Below are positions 16,940 through 26,104 of a DNA stretch of 40,803 bases, piece by piece. The notes under the pieces were generated by a model. It saw only the letters and a list, made by a program, of their open reading frames with translations, did no database searches and was not told where the DNA came from. The stretch is from assembly GCA_947626335.1 (NCBI GenBank), contig CANQRY010000007.1:1-40803 (forward strand), in the 5' to 3' direction. This DNA is from an uncultured Clostridia bacterium (GTDB lineage: Bacteria > Bacillota > Clostridia > TANB77 > CAG-508). Numbering within the stretch: position 1 is the stretch's first letter; each line of letters begins with the position of its first letter. The translations under genes and the position numbers were made by a program.

Positions 16940-17515
16940 CTACACTTTTTGACTTAATATTACTTTGGCCGCTTCATATTGCGGTTTAATTATTCCCTTT
17001 CCTCTTGTAGATAACTTGTTATAGCTTCTTTCCAATTTATCATAAACAAATTTTGCTCCTTCGTCAATTTGCATTTTCTTTTCTACATAAACCATTCTAA
17101 GCAAAGAAGGTATACTAAAAAAATGAGCCATAGCATCCGCATCAGCAACGCAAATTTCTTCCGGAGTAGTCTTTTCAGTTAATTTACTACCTCTATGATT
17201 TAAAATACATTTCTTTATTAGATTTAATTTATCTTTAGGTAAGTTGTCATATTTTTTAAGCAATTCTTCGGCAATTTGAGCACCTATTATATGATGATTT
17301 TCGGTATAATCTTTATTAGTAACAGAAGCAATATCATGAAGCAGAGCTGCTAAAGCAACAATATCATAATCAGCACCATAACTATTGCAGATATTTATAG
17401 CAATTTTATATACTAATTCTATATGGTGATCCCAAGCGCCTATGCCGTAAGAATTAGTTTCAAGCATACACCTATTTTTTACTTCATTATATATTTCGCT
17501 TATTATTTCCTTCAT
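16940..17515 (-). CDS. HD-domain protein, probable phosphohydrolase
   Basis: A 191-residue soluble protein with a compact HD domain: His30/His31 (WDHHIE), His60-Asp61 (LLHDIA), His74/75 (ENHHIIG), His in NHRGS and a downstream Asp in VADADAM. It resembles small YfbR/YpgQ-like nucleotide phosphohydrolases, but I cannot assign a substrate. GGAGG lies 13 bases before the ATG. It is the first gene of the minus-strand operon HD-HD-RluA; two different HD proteins in tandem suggest related but separate substrates. Confidence 0.75.
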   Translation of the reverse strand: MKEIISEIYNEVKNRCMLETNSYGIGAWDHHIELVYKIAINICNSYGADYDIVALAALLHDIASVTNKDYTENHHIIGAQIAEELLKKYDNLPKDKLNLIKKCILNHRGSKLTEKTTPEEICVADADAMAHFFSIPSLLRMVYVEKKMQIDEGAKFVYDKLERSYNKLSTRGKGIIKPQYEAAKVILSQKV

Positions 17516-17614
17516 ATTAATCTAATTCCTCCACAAAAATTATAGCATAAACAAATTTCTAGGGCAATAGACGAGACTTAAAAATATTTGTCGAAATTTG
17601 TAGTACGAAAAAAC

Positions 17615-17694
17615 TTGACAAACAAATAAAGTATGATATTATATTGATACATAAAAATAATATGTTTGCTTCTTATGTAAATTTGTAGTATAAT
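17615..17694 (+). promoter_or_regulatory. Spacer 17516-17804 with two candidate promoters
   Basis: The 289-base spacer between divergent genes holds no further gene that I see. A TTGACA at 17615-17620 with AT-rich -10 candidates near 17637, and a better pair TTGCTT (17666-17671) - 17 bases - TATAAT (17689-17694), point rightward to the small basic protein. Confidence 0.5.
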
Positions 17695-17804
17695 AAAATT
17701 ACACATTGTAATAATTTACTAATATTTGTTCATAATAACTAATAAATTATTATTAGAGGTGTAAATATATGAGAAGTAACTTTATTTTTAGGAGGTACAA
17801 AAAA

Positions 17805-17969
17805 ATGACAAATGTAAAATTAAAAAGAAAATCAGTTGCATCTAATATAAAACCAGAATGGGAAGAATTATGTAGCAAATGTTCTGCTTTGGCAAAATCT
17901 GTTGGTTGGACTAAAAACGATAGCAGAAAATTACTAAATAAAGTAAGAAATACTAAGATTAAAATTTGA
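17805..17969 (+). CDS. Small basic protein, unknown (54 aa)
   Basis: A 54-residue Lys/Arg-rich protein with two Cys (CSKC) and a helical look. I start it at the ATG at 17805 because GGAGGT lies eight bases upstream; an earlier in-frame ATG at 17769 would add 12 residues and has only a weaker AGAGGTG upstream. It has its own promoter and a terminator. It could be a nucleic-acid-binding protein or an antitoxin-like protein, but no toxin-like partner is adjacent. No function is assigned. Confidence 0.6.
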   Translation: MTNVKLKRKSVASNIKPEWEELCSKCSALAKSVGWTKNDSRKLLNKVRNTKIKI

Positions 17970-17985
17970 AAAATAATATAAATTA

Positions 17986-18014
17986 GGCAGATAACTACAT
18001 TATCTGCTTTTTTA
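17986..18014 (+). terminator. Rho-independent terminator
   Basis: GCAGATA / TATCTGC stem with a 7-base loop and a TTTTTT tail end the small basic protein gene. Confidence 0.8.
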
Positions 18015-18107
18015 GTACAAATTAAGTAATTTTTAATTGACCAATTGTGTTTTTTATAGTATTATTAAGTAAACAAAAACGCATCTTAGAAAGGGATGAT
18101 AATAAAA

Positions 18108-18881
18108 ATGAAAATATTAGCAGTAGGCGATATTGTAGGAGAAAACGGATTAGAAAAATTAAAACAAGTACTTCCAAAATTAAAAGAAGAAGAACAAATA
18201 GATTTTGTATTAGTAAATGCAGAAAACACTTCTGATGGAATGGGGCTTACCGTAAAATCATGGAATGAATTATTAAAACTTCCAATAGACTGCTTTACCA
18301 TGGGAAACCATACATGGGCTAAAAAAGACATATTTACATTTATAAATCACCCAAAGTTAATAAGACCAGCCAACTATTCAAAAGGGGTTCAAGGAAAAGG
18401 CTATGGAATTTATGAATGCAATAATAAAAAAGTAGCAGTTGTAAATTTAATAGGAAGAACAAATATGAATGTGTTGTCAGAAAATCCTTTTACAGTAATA
18501 CAAGAAATACTAAAAGAAATACAAAATAAAGTAGACATTATAATATTAGATTTTCATGCAGAAGCAACAGCAGAAAAAATAGCAATGAAACACTTTTTAG
18601 ATGGAAAGGTAAATATTTTAGTAGGTACACATACACATGTGCAAACAGCAGATGAAGAAATAACCGAAAAAGGAACGGCATACATTACAGATTTAGGAAT
18701 GACAGGCCCTAAAAATTCTGTTATAGGAATGGAGATAGAAGCATCAATTAAAAGATTTTTAACTTCACTTCCAGAAAGATACAAATTAGCAAAAGGTAAC
18801 TGCATATTTAATGGCTGTATTTTTGAAATAAATGATGAAAATGGTAAAACTAAGAGTATAAGCCGTATCTATACAAGATAA
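18108..18881 (+). CDS. ymdB: YmdB-family metallophosphoesterase
   Basis: A 257-residue cytoplasmic phosphodiesterase of the TIGR00282 family; the Bacillus YmdB hydrolyses 2',3'-cAMP and 3',5'-cAMP and affects biofilm and motility choice. Metal ligands are visible in GDIVG (Asp8), NAENTSDG, GNHTWAK and GTHTHVQTAD. The family normally starts MKILxxGDIxG, so I use ATG 18108 with the AAAGGGATGAT ribosome binding site upstream; an in-frame ATG at 18096 lies inside that site. It is followed by spoVS, a pairing common in Clostridia. The usual upstream rny gene is absent. Confidence 0.93.
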   Translation: MKILAVGDIVGENGLEKLKQVLPKLKEEEQIDFVLVNAENTSDGMGLTVKSWNELLKLPIDCFTMGNHTWAKKDIFTFINHPKLIRPANYSKGVQGKGYGIYECNNKKVAVVNLIGRTNMNVLSENPFTVIQEILKEIQNKVDIIILDFHAEATAEKIAMKHFLDGKVNILVGTHTHVQTADEEITEKGTAYITDLGMTGPKNSVIGMEIEASIKRFLTSLPERYKLAKGNCIFNGCIFEINDENGKTKSISRIYTR

Positions 18882-18938
18882 ATGACAAAAAATGTAAAAA
18901 TAAATCGATAAAAACTTCCACTTTTTTCCAAAAAACAC

Positions 18939-18967
18939 TAGACAAAATAAAAAATATATATTATAAA
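18939..18967 (+). promoter_or_regulatory. Promoter of spoVS
   Basis: TAGACA (18939-18944), 17 bases, TATAAA (18962-18967). The weak -35 box leaves open an alternative sigma factor such as SigH, which drives spoVS in Bacillus. Confidence 0.4.
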
Positions 18968-19011
18968 TATATTGTTCGCGAAACAAAAAAATAAAATAAT
19001 AGGAGGCAAAA

Positions 19012-19275
19012 ATGGAAGTTTTAAAAATCTCATCAAAATCAAATCCAAATTCAGTAGCAGGAGCAATTGCTGGTTTGGTAAAAGAATCAAGTAAAGCAGA
19101 AATGCAAGCAATTGGAGCAGGAGCATTAAACCAAGCAGTTAAAGCTATTGCAATAGCAAGAGGGTTTGTCGCACCGGCAGGGGTTGATCTAGTATGCATA
19201 CCAGCCTTTGCAGAAGTTGAAGTAGAAGGTGAAGACAGAACTGGTATAAAATTGATTGTAGAAAGCAGAAAATAA
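19012..19275 (+). CDS. spoVS: Stage V sporulation protein S
   Basis: An 87-residue, highly conserved protein required for spore coat assembly and septation control in Bacillus. The sequence starts MEVLKISSKSNPNSVAGAIA and contains the family core GAGALNQAVKAIAIARGF and PAFAEVEVEGEDRTGIKL; its length is exactly that of the family. The fold is Alba-like, with likely nucleic-acid binding. ATG follows AGGAGGCAAAA. Its presence supports a spore-forming host. Confidence 0.97.
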   Translation: MEVLKISSKSNPNSVAGAIAGLVKESSKAEMQAIGAGALNQAVKAIAIARGFVAPAGVDLVCIPAFAEVEVEGEDRTGIKLIVESRK

Positions 19276-19303
19276 GGCTTTTTAAAAAATTATTATATAT
19301 ATG

Positions 19304-19346
19304 GGGCACATAAAATAGAAAAAAACTATTTTTGTGCTCTTTTCTT
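19304..19346 (+). terminator. Rho-independent terminator of spoVS
   Basis: GGGCACATAAAATAG pairs with CTATTTTTGTGCTC, followed by TTTTC. Confidence 0.85.
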
Positions 19347-19383
19347 TTCTACATAAAAAATTATAAAAAAATTGTATTAATAA

Positions 19384-19412
19384 TTGCAAAAAGTAACAAG
19401 ATATTATATGAT
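19384..19412 (+). promoter_or_regulatory. Candidate promoter of the substrate-binding protein
   Basis: TTGCAA (19384-19389), 17 bases, TATGAT (19407-19412), 24 bases before the start codon. Confidence 0.45.
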
Positions 19413-19436
19413 ATCAAATTATAAGGAGAAACTAAA

Positions 19437-20966
19437 ATGAAATCCAAAATAGCAATTATTATATTGGCAATATTAATAATAATAGTAGCAGTATATTTTA
19501 CAATATCAAAAGGCTTTAAGGAAGAGGAAAGCCCTAATGAAATAAAATATGAAGTAGTAAACATGATAACAAATTTAAGACTTGGAATTTCAGACTTTGA
19601 CACAATTGACCCATATAATACTAAAAATCGTGAAATATTATATTTAGATACTTTAATATTTGAGCCACTACTTACAATTTCTAATGATTACAAAATAGAA
19701 AATTGCTTAGCAAAAGAATGGTCAAAAGTTAGTGAAACTTCATATATAATAAAAATAAAAGAAAATATAAAATGGTCTGATGGAACTAATTTTACTGTAG
19801 AAGATATAAAAAATTCAATTCAAAAAATACAGTCATTAAAAACTTCAATTTACTACGAAAATGTAAAAGACATTAAATTAGTAGAAATCATTGATAAATC
19901 AACTATTAAAATAAACTTAAATAAGGAAAGCCCATTTTTTGAATATAACTTAATATTTCCAATTGTAAAAGGCGACTTAATAGGCACCGGAAAATACAAG
20001 GTAAATAATATTTCAAATAGCAAAATAGAACTTACCAAAAACGAAAACTATCAAAATGGGGAGAGCCCAAATATAAAAACAATAACAGTAAATTTATATT
20101 CTACAATGGGAGAAGTATATAATGCATTTAAATTAGAAAACATTGACTTCATTCATACTACAAACGAAAATATACAAGATTATATAGGAACTATGGGCTA
20201 TGAAAAAACAGAATATCCGGGTAGAGAATATGACTATTTAGCTATAAACTGCACCAATACAATTTTAAAATATAATGAAGTAAGAAAAGCCATTAATTTA
20301 TGTTTAGATAAAAATAAAATAGTATCTGCTATTTTAGAAAATAAAGCTTATAGAGCCGATTTTCCAATAGAAGAAAAAAGTTATTTAATAGATTCTAAGG
20401 AAAGCTATAATAGTTTAGAAGAAGCAAAAAAAGTTTTAGAAGATAACAGCTGGGAATATAAATATGGTATTTGGCAAAAAGAAATAGATGGAACAACAAG
20501 GACATTAAATATTACATTATCTGTTAGCAAATCAAACGAAAATAGACTAAAAGTAGCAGAAGAAATAAAGTCAGAAATAGAAGCATTAGGTATAAAAGTT
20601 TATATAGAACAAATATCAGATTCGAAATATCAAAGTTACTTAAAAAACCACAATTTTGAACTTCTTTTAACAGGAGTATATACTTCTATATCACCAGATT
20701 TAACTACTTTTTTTGATGAAAATAATATAGCAAGTTATGAAAATGAAGAAATACGCTCAATATTAGAAGAGCTAAAAAGCATTACAGATGAAAATTTAAA
20801 AAAGGAAAAATATAATAGAATATTAGAAATTTATTTAGAAGATATTCCATATATTGGCTTATACAGAAATAAAGAAATTCTAGCATATAGCAATAACTTT
20901 AGGGGAGATGTATCTCCAAATAATTATAATATTTACTATAATTTTTCCACATGGTATAGAGAGTAA
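19437..20966 (+). CDS. Orphan peptide-type ABC substrate-binding protein (SBP_bac_5)
   Basis: A 509-residue extracytoplasmic protein of the oligopeptide/nickel-binding family 5. Family marks are the DPYNTKN...DTLIFEPLL region near the N-terminus, AKEWSKVSETSYIIKIKENIKWSDGTNFT, and YDYLAINC...EVRKAINLCLDKNKI. It has an N-terminal hydrophobic segment (about 4-24) but I see no lipobox cysteine, so it may be held by an uncleaved anchor rather than lipid. No permease or ATPase gene is adjacent. ATG follows AAGGAGAAA. Substrate unknown; a role in sensing or in delivering peptides to a distant Opp transporter is possible. Confidence 0.85.
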   Translation: MKSKIAIIILAILIIIVAVYFTISKGFKEEESPNEIKYEVVNMITNLRLGISDFDTIDPYNTKNREILYLDTLIFEPLLTISNDYKIENCLAKEWSKVSETSYIIKIKENIKWSDGTNFTVEDIKNSIQKIQSLKTSIYYENVKDIKLVEIIDKSTIKINLNKESPFFEYNLIFPIVKGDLIGTGKYKVNNISNSKIELTKNENYQNGESPNIKTITVNLYSTMGEVYNAFKLENIDFIHTTNENIQDYIGTMGYEKTEYPGREYDYLAINCTNTILKYNEVRKAINLCLDKNKIVSAILENKAYRADFPIEEKSYLIDSKESYNSLEEAKKVLEDNSWEYKYGIWQKEIDGTTRTLNITLSVSKSNENRLKVAEEIKSEIEALGIKVYIEQISDSKYQSYLKNHNFELLLTGVYTSISPDLTTFFDENNIASYENEEIRSILEELKSITDENLKKEKYNRILEIYLEDIPYIGLYRNKEILAYSNNFRGDVSPNNYNIYYNFSTWYRE

Positions 20967-20985
20967 AAAAATTTTAAAAAAAGTC

Positions 20986-21013
20986 TTGACAATATTTTTT
21001 AATAAGATATAAT
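20986..21013 (+). promoter_or_regulatory. Promoter of recA
   Basis: TTGACA (20986-20991) and TATAAT (21008-21013) with a 16-base spacer. Confidence 0.75.
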
Positions 21014-21019
21014 AAATAC

Positions 21020-21031
21020 AAACATACGTTT
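21020..21031. promoter_or_regulatory. LexA-box-like operator at recA
   Basis: AAAC-ATAC-GTTT fits the Gram-positive LexA pattern (CGAAC-RNRY-GTTYG) at most positions, with G to A and C to T changes in the arms. It lies at the expected transcription start of recA, so LexA binding would block initiation. A 4+4 palindrome can arise by chance in AT-rich DNA, so this is tentative. Confidence 0.5.
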
Positions 21032-21052
21032 TAAATATAGGAGGAAAAAATA

Positions 21053-22117
21053 ATGAGTAATGAAAATTCAGAAAAAATGAAAGCATTAGAAGCAGCACTT
21101 GGACAAATAGAAAAACAATTTGGTAAAGGTTCTGTTATGAAATTAGGAGATTATACAGCAATGAATGTTGAGTCAATTCCAACAGGAGCTTTAAGTTTAG
21201 ATATCGCACTAGGAATAGGTGGTATTCCTAGAGGAAGAATTATAGAGGTATTTGGTCCAGAATCTTCTGGAAAAACAACTATGGCACTTCACATGATAGC
21301 AGAAGCACAAAAACTAGGTGGAGAAGCGGCATTTATAGATGCAGAACATGCACTAGACCCAGTATATGCAAAACATTTAGGAGTAGATATTGATAATTTA
21401 ATAGTATCTCAGCCAGATACAGGTGAGCAAGCATTAGAAATTGCAGAGGCTTTAGTTAGAAGCGGAGCCTTAGATATAATTGTTGTAGACTCAGTTGCAG
21501 CATTAACACCAAAAGCAGAAATAGATGGAGACATGGGAGATAGCCATGTTGGTCTACAAGCAAGACTTATGTCACAAGCATTAAGAAAACTAGCAGGTGT
21601 AATTAACAAAACAAAATGTGTTATTGTATTCATAAACCAATTAAGAGAAAAAGTTGGAGTTATGTTTGGAAATCCAGAAACAACTCCAGGTGGTAGAGCA
21701 TTAAAGTTCTATGCTTCAGTTAGACTAGACATTAGAAGAATTGAAAGTATAAAACAAGATGGAGAAGTTATAGGTAACCGCACTAGAGTAAAAGTTGTTA
21801 AAAACAAAGTAGCTCCACCATTTAGAGAGGCAGAATTTGATATTATATATGGAAAAGGTGTATCTAAAGAAGGCAATATATTAGATATAGCTGTTAACCT
21901 AGATATTATAGAAAAAAGTGGTTCATGGTTTAGCTATAATGGTGAAAGAATAGGCCAAGGCAGAGAAAATGCAAAAGACTATTTATTGCAAAATCCTAAA
22001 GTAGCAGAAGAAGTAGAAAAGAAAATTAGAGACAACTATGCTACAGCCTTTGAAAAAAGCTTAGGTGATGAAAATGACGATACCGAGTCAGAAGAAAGTG
22101 AGCCAGAAGAAGAGTAA
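21053..22117 (+). CDS. recA: Recombinase RecA
   Basis: A 354-residue recombinase that forms filaments on single-stranded DNA, drives strand exchange and triggers LexA self-cleavage. Walker A is GPESSGKTT (68-76). Further family blocks are [70 protein letters not shown]. The C-terminus is acidic ([10 protein letters not shown] type), as usual. ATG follows AGGAGGAAAAA. The stop codon overlaps the recX start by one base (TAATG), so the two are translationally coupled. Confidence 0.98.
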   Translation: MSNENSEKMKALEAALGQIEKQFGKGSVMKLGDYTAMNVESIPTGALSLDIALGIGGIPRGRIIEVFGPESSGKTTMALHMIAEAQKLGGEAAFIDAEHALDPVYAKHLGVDIDNLIVSQPDTGEQALEIAEALVRSGALDIIVVDSVAALTPKAEIDGDMGDSHVGLQARLMSQALRKLAGVINKTKCVIVFINQLREKVGVMFGNPETTPGGRALKFYASVRLDIRRIESIKQDGEVIGNRTRVKVVKNKVAPPFREAEFDIIYGKGVSKEGNILDIAVNLDIIEKSGSWFSYNGERIGQGRENAKDYLLQNPKVAEEVEKKIRDNYATAFEKSLGDENDDTESEESEPEEE

Positions 22118-22680
22118 TGAAAAGTTTTGATGATTTTTTAAAAGACCATCCTAATGTAAAACCTGTGCAAACAAAAAAGCAAGAACCTACAAAGCCTACT
22201 AAAAACGAAAAATCTTACGAAGACTTAGAAGAATTTGATAAAATTAAATCTAAGGTTTTAAAATATGTTCTATACAAAAAAAGAACAGAACAAGAAGTAA
22301 GGCAAAAGTTTTCTAATTATAACAATGAAAATAAAATAGATGAAAACTTATTAGATGAAGTCATACAAAACTTAAAAGAAAATGGCTATATTAGCGATAC
22401 AACTTATATAGAAAGAGCAGTTAATGAATTTATCGCAATTAAAACACTTTCTATAAAAGAAATGTATAACAAATTATATGCAAAAGGAATAAAAGCAAAT
22501 ATAATAGATACATATTTTGAAAATAACAAAGAGCGTTTAGAAAAATATGAAATAGAATGTAGCAAAAAAATAATTTTAAAAAAGAGCTCTCAAATGGAAA
22601 AAGATCAAATAGAAAATTTTTTATACAAAAAAGGCTATACCAAAGAGAGCATAAAAACTGCATTCGAAGAATTAGCATAA
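22117..22680 (+). CDS. recX: RecA regulator RecX
   Basis: A 187-residue protein that modulates RecA filaments. It has a charged N-terminal extension of about 35 residues, then three-helix repeats typical of RecX (VLKYVLYKKRTEQEVRQKF, LKENGYISDTTYIERAV, KTLSIKEMYNKLYAKGI). The start overlaps the recA stop by one base and lacks a separate strong ribosome binding site. It is followed 19 bases later by scpA. Confidence 0.92.
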   Translation: MKSFDDFLKDHPNVKPVQTKKQEPTKPTKNEKSYEDLEEFDKIKSKVLKYVLYKKRTEQEVRQKFSNYNNENKIDENLLDEVIQNLKENGYISDTTYIERAVNEFIAIKTLSIKEMYNKLYAKGIKANIIDTYFENNKERLEKYEIECSKKIILKKSSQMEKDQIENFLYKKGYTKESIKTAFEELA

Positions 22681-22699
22681 ATAAAGGAAGTAAAACAAA

Positions 22700-23458
22700 A
22701 TGCCAAATGTATTAACTTTAGAAACAAATAAATACAATGTAAAAATAAATAATTTTGAAGGTCCACTAGATTTACTATGTCATTTAATTGATAAAAATAA
22801 AATGGATATTTGTGATATAAAAATTAGTGAAATAACAGACCAATATATAAGCTACTTAAATGAAATGGAAAGTCTAAACCTAGAAATAGCTAGCGAGTTT
22901 CTAATAATGGCATCAACACTTCTTTATTTAAAATCTAAAACACTACTTCCAAATGTAGTAGAAGACGAAAAAGAACTTACAGAAGAAGAACTTTTATCAA
23001 GAATTATTGAATACAAAAAATATAAAGAAATAACAAAAAAGCTTAAAGAATGCCTAGAAAATAATCAAAATAGAGTTTTCAAAAATCCAGAAATTATAGA
23101 GTTACCTAAACAAAAGTTAGAAGTTAACTATTCTATGGAGCAAATTTTTAATACATATAAAGAATTAGTAGAAAAAAATGAACAAAAAATAAATCAAAAC
23201 GCTAAAAACATTGAAAAAATAGCAATTACAGATAAATACACAGTAGAAAGCAAAGTTAAGGTAATGTTTAAAGAGCTTATACGTAAAAAAAGGTTCATAT
23301 TTAATAAGCTTTTCTCACTAAAAAAATGTAATAATCAAGAAGTAGTTACAGCATTTACTGGCCTTTTAGAATTATCTAGAAGAAGCAAAGTAACTACAAA
23401 CCAAGAAGAACTTTTTGGAGACATTTTAGTAGAAAAAGCAAAAAAGAATACTTTATAA
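22700..23458 (+). CDS. scpA: Segregation and condensation protein A
   Basis: A 252-residue kleisin subunit of the Smc-ScpAB condensin. The N-terminal FEGPLDLLCHLIDKNKMDI (from about residue 18) is the Smc-binding kleisin motif, and the C-terminal winged helix (VKVMFKELIRKKRFIF, VVTAFTGLLELSRRSKV) is intact. ATG follows AAAGGAAG. scpB, which normally follows, is not in this window; the next gene is a DUF2953 membrane protein. Confidence 0.94.
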   Translation: MPNVLTLETNKYNVKINNFEGPLDLLCHLIDKNKMDICDIKISEITDQYISYLNEMESLNLEIASEFLIMASTLLYLKSKTLLPNVVEDEKELTEEELLSRIIEYKKYKEITKKLKECLENNQNRVFKNPEIIELPKQKLEVNYSMEQIFNTYKELVEKNEQKINQNAKNIEKIAITDKYTVESKVKVMFKELIRKKRFIFNKLFSLKKCNNQEVVTAFTGLLELSRRSKVTTNQEELFGDILVEKAKKNTL

Positions 23459-23532
23459 ATAAATATGTTTAAAATTTCCAAAAATGGAAAAACTAATATC
23501 AAATAACTTCAAATTGTATAAAAGGAGGTTAT

Positions 23533-24159
23533 ATGGTATTAGTTTTTATTTTGCTTGGAATTATTATTTTTATACTATTTATACTATTCATAATACTTGT
23601 CTCTAGCTTAAAAGTAGAAATTAAAAATTTAAACTTGAGCAATATGAAAGAAAAAGAAAATATAAATTATTGTATTAAAATTTCTCTTAATTTATTTGGA
23701 TTTTTAAAATGGATGGGCATTTCTATTGGAGAAAGAAAAGTTAAAAAATTAATTTCAAAAATACCTAAAATAGATATTAAAACAGTGGAAAAAGATTTTA
23801 CATTAGATAACTTTAAAATATTAAAAAAACTGCAAATAAGACTAAATAGTTTTAAATTAGATGCTATTTTAGGAGTAAAAAGCCCTGTAATTACTGCATT
23901 TATAGTAGCTTTTGTATCATCATTTATATCAATTATTCTGCCACATTTGGCAAATGAGCTAAATAGCAAAAATTATAAATATGTAATAAAACCAATTTAC
24001 CAAAACAAAAATTTATACAAAATTAGTCTAAATTGTATAATTGAGTTAAAAATGGTACATATTATAAATGTAATATATATTTTAATAAAGAAAGGAAAAA
24101 GTGATAAAAATGAGCGAACAGCATCCAATAGAGAATCTTATGATTACAGCTATGAATAG
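23533..24159 (+). CDS. DUF2953 membrane protein (YtfI-like)
   Basis: A 208-residue protein with a strong N-terminal transmembrane segment (about 2-25) and a second around residues 115-137. It resembles the DUF2953/YtfI family, whose gene precedes ytfJ in Bacillus. Its 3' end overlaps ytfJ by 50 bases in a different frame, so the last residues (NERTASNRESYDYSYE) may owe their sequence to ytfJ. ATG follows AAAGGAGGTTAT. Function unknown; the context suggests a role in sporulation. Confidence 0.75.
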   Translation: MVLVFILLGIIIFILFILFIILVSSLKVEIKNLNLSNMKEKENINYCIKISLNLFGFLKWMGISIGERKVKKLISKIPKIDIKTVEKDFTLDNFKILKKLQIRLNSFKLDAILGVKSPVITAFIVAFVSSFISIILPHLANELNSKNYKYVIKPIYQNKNLYKISLNCIIELKMVHIINVIYILIKKGKSDKNERTASNRESYDYSYE

Positions 24160-24748
24160 CATTGAAGACATGGTAGATGTAAATACTATTATAGGAGAGC
24201 CAATTGAAACTAGCAATAATATTGTAATTATTCCAATTTCAAAAGTAGGCTTTGGCTTTGCAGCAGGTGGAAGTGAGTTTAAAGGAGAAACAATAGACGA
24301 ATACAGCAAAAAAGATAAAGAAGAAGAAATACAATACCGCCTTCCATTTGGTGGAGGAAGTGGAGCAGGGGTATCTATTTCGCCAGTTGCATTTTTAATA
24401 GTACAACAAAATAATGTAAAATTACTTCCAGTAGACCATCCTTCATCTTTAGACAAGCTATTAGATTATGTACCAGATTTAATTGATAAAGCAAACAGCT
24501 TTTTAAATAAGTCAATGCAGAACAAAAAAGAAGAAAAAAGAGAAGAATTAAAAAGTAAAGAAAAGGCAAGAAGAGAATTGAACGAAACTTTAGAAGACAT
24601 AGCACAAAATCATGATACAATAATTGCAAAAACAAGACCAAAAAGAAGTAGAATTCAAAGAGAAACTCCGCCACCTCAACAATATGAATATGAATATGAC
24701 GAAGTAGATGATGAAGATGATGACGAGCAAGAAGATTATGACGGATAA
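24110..24748 (+). CDS. ytfJ: Sporulation protein YtfJ (GerW family)
   Basis: A 212-residue protein of the GerW/YtfJ family, needed for normal spore germination in Bacillus. The N-terminus MSEQHPIENLM is the family start, so I choose ATG 24110 over an upstream in-frame GTG at 24101. The core has VGEPIET-like and KVGFGFAAGGSEF motifs, then the Gly-rich GGGSGAGVSISPVAFL and LLPVDHPSSLDKLLDYVPDLIDK. The tail (about 145-212) is highly charged, ending in an Asp/Glu/Tyr-rich run, longer than in Bacillus. It overlaps the DUF2953 gene by 50 bases. Confidence 0.93.
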   Translation: MSEQHPIENLMITAMNSIEDMVDVNTIIGEPIETSNNIVIIPISKVGFGFAAGGSEFKGETIDEYSKKDKEEEIQYRLPFGGGSGAGVSISPVAFLIVQQNNVKLLPVDHPSSLDKLLDYVPDLIDKANSFLNKSMQNKKEEKREELKSKEKARRELNETLEDIAQNHDTIIAKTRPKRSRIQRETPPPQQYEYEYDEVDDEDDDEQEDYDG

Positions 24749-24842
24749 CTTTTAAAAATACACATATTTGATATATTGAATTGTAATAAATCAAAACCTT
24801 CAAAAATATAATGTAACAACATATATTTTGGGAGGTATTTTT

Positions 24843-26093
24843 ATGCTTTCAAAAAACAAAACAAGAATAATTTTTATTATAGTTTTACTATTATTTATAT
24901 TCTCTACTGTTAGCTTTTGCTCAGATAGCATTTATGTTTGGTCTAGCGAAAGCACACCATTAAATGAGCAAGAAAAAAGTAATGAAACAAATACCATGGC
25001 AACTTCAGCACAAACTGTAGATTTAAGTTTGCAAAGTGGTGGAGCAGTTTTAATAGAGCAACATTCAGGAAGAGTTTTATATGACCATAATATGCACGAA
25101 AAATTAAGACCTGCAAGTGTTACAAAAGTAATGACAATTTTACTAATAATGGAAGCAATAGATTCAGGTAGGCTTTCATATACCGATAAAGTTCCTTGCT
25201 CTGAAAATGCTAGCAGTATGGGTGGTTCACAAATTTGGCTAGATGTAAGAGAAGAATTAACTGTTGATGAAATGTTAAAAGCAATATGTGTTGTTTCTGC
25301 AAATGACTGCACAGTAGCTATGGCAGAATATTTGGCAGGCTCAGAAGAAGCATTTGTTCAAAAAATGAACGAAAAAGCAAAAGAACTTGGAATGAATGAT
25401 ACTTGTTTTAAAAATTGTCATGGAATAGATGAAGATGGGCATGTAACTTCTCCATATGATATTGCTTTAATGTCAAAAGAACTTTTAAATAATCATCCCA
25501 ATATTACAAAATACACTACTATTTGGATGGATTCTTTGAGAGACGGAAAATCTCAGCTTGTAAATACAAATAAACTTATTAGAAATTATAAAGGTGCAAC
25601 TGGCTTAAAAACTGGATCAACTTCTGTTGCACTATATAACTTATCTGCAAGTGCTACAAGAGACGATTTATCCTTAATAGCAGTTATTATGAAGGCTCCG
25701 TCAACAGCTATTCGTTTTTCAGAGGCACAAAAATTATTAGATTATGGATTTAATAATTATGAATACAAAAAATTAGCAAACAAAGGAGATTTTTTTAAGG
25801 AAATTGCTGTTAATAAAGGTGTAGAAAAAACTATAAATGGTATTTTGCAAGATGATAGTGGTATTTTAATAAAAAAAGGAGATGATAAAAATATAGAGCA
25901 AATTTTAAATCTTCCAGAGGTTATATCTAGCCCAATTGAACAAGGCCAAGTTTTAGGAAGTATTACTTATAAATTAAATAATGAAGAAATAGGTAATGTT
26001 AATATTATTGCAGAAAAAAGTATTGAAAGAAATACGGCATTTTCTATGATTAAATATGTATATGTAAAATGGTTTTCGTTACTTAGAACTTAA
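24843..26093 (+). CDS. dacF: D-alanyl-D-alanine carboxypeptidase (DacF/DacB type)
   Basis: A 416-residue secreted penicillin-binding protein that trims stem peptides in peptidoglycan. A signal peptide or anchor spans about residues 9-26. The three active-site motifs are intact: SVTK (Ser92, Lys95), SAN (152-154) and KTG (256-258). A beta-rich C-terminal domain follows, and the end (MIKYVYVKWFSLL) is an amphipathic membrane-association helix, as in low-molecular-mass PBPs. I use the ATG at 24843 after GGGAGG; an in-frame TTG at 24828 overlaps that site. Its place after ytfJ suggests a sporulation form such as DacF, but a vegetative form cannot be excluded. Confidence 0.9.
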   Translation: MLSKNKTRIIFIIVLLLFIFSTVSFCSDSIYVWSSESTPLNEQEKSNETNTMATSAQTVDLSLQSGGAVLIEQHSGRVLYDHNMHEKLRPASVTKVMTILLIMEAIDSGRLSYTDKVPCSENASSMGGSQIWLDVREELTVDEMLKAICVVSANDCTVAMAEYLAGSEEAFVQKMNEKAKELGMNDTCFKNCHGIDEDGHVTSPYDIALMSKELLNNHPNITKYTTIWMDSLRDGKSQLVNTNKLIRNYKGATGLKTGSTSVALYNLSASATRDDLSLIAVIMKAPSTAIRFSEAQKLLDYGFNNYEYKKLANKGDFFKEIAVNKGVEKTINGILQDDSGILIKKGDDKNIEQILNLPEVISSPIEQGQVLGSITYKLNNEEIGNVNIIAEKSIERNTAFSMIKYVYVKWFSLLRT

Positions 26094-26104
26094 AGGTTTA
26101 AAAA

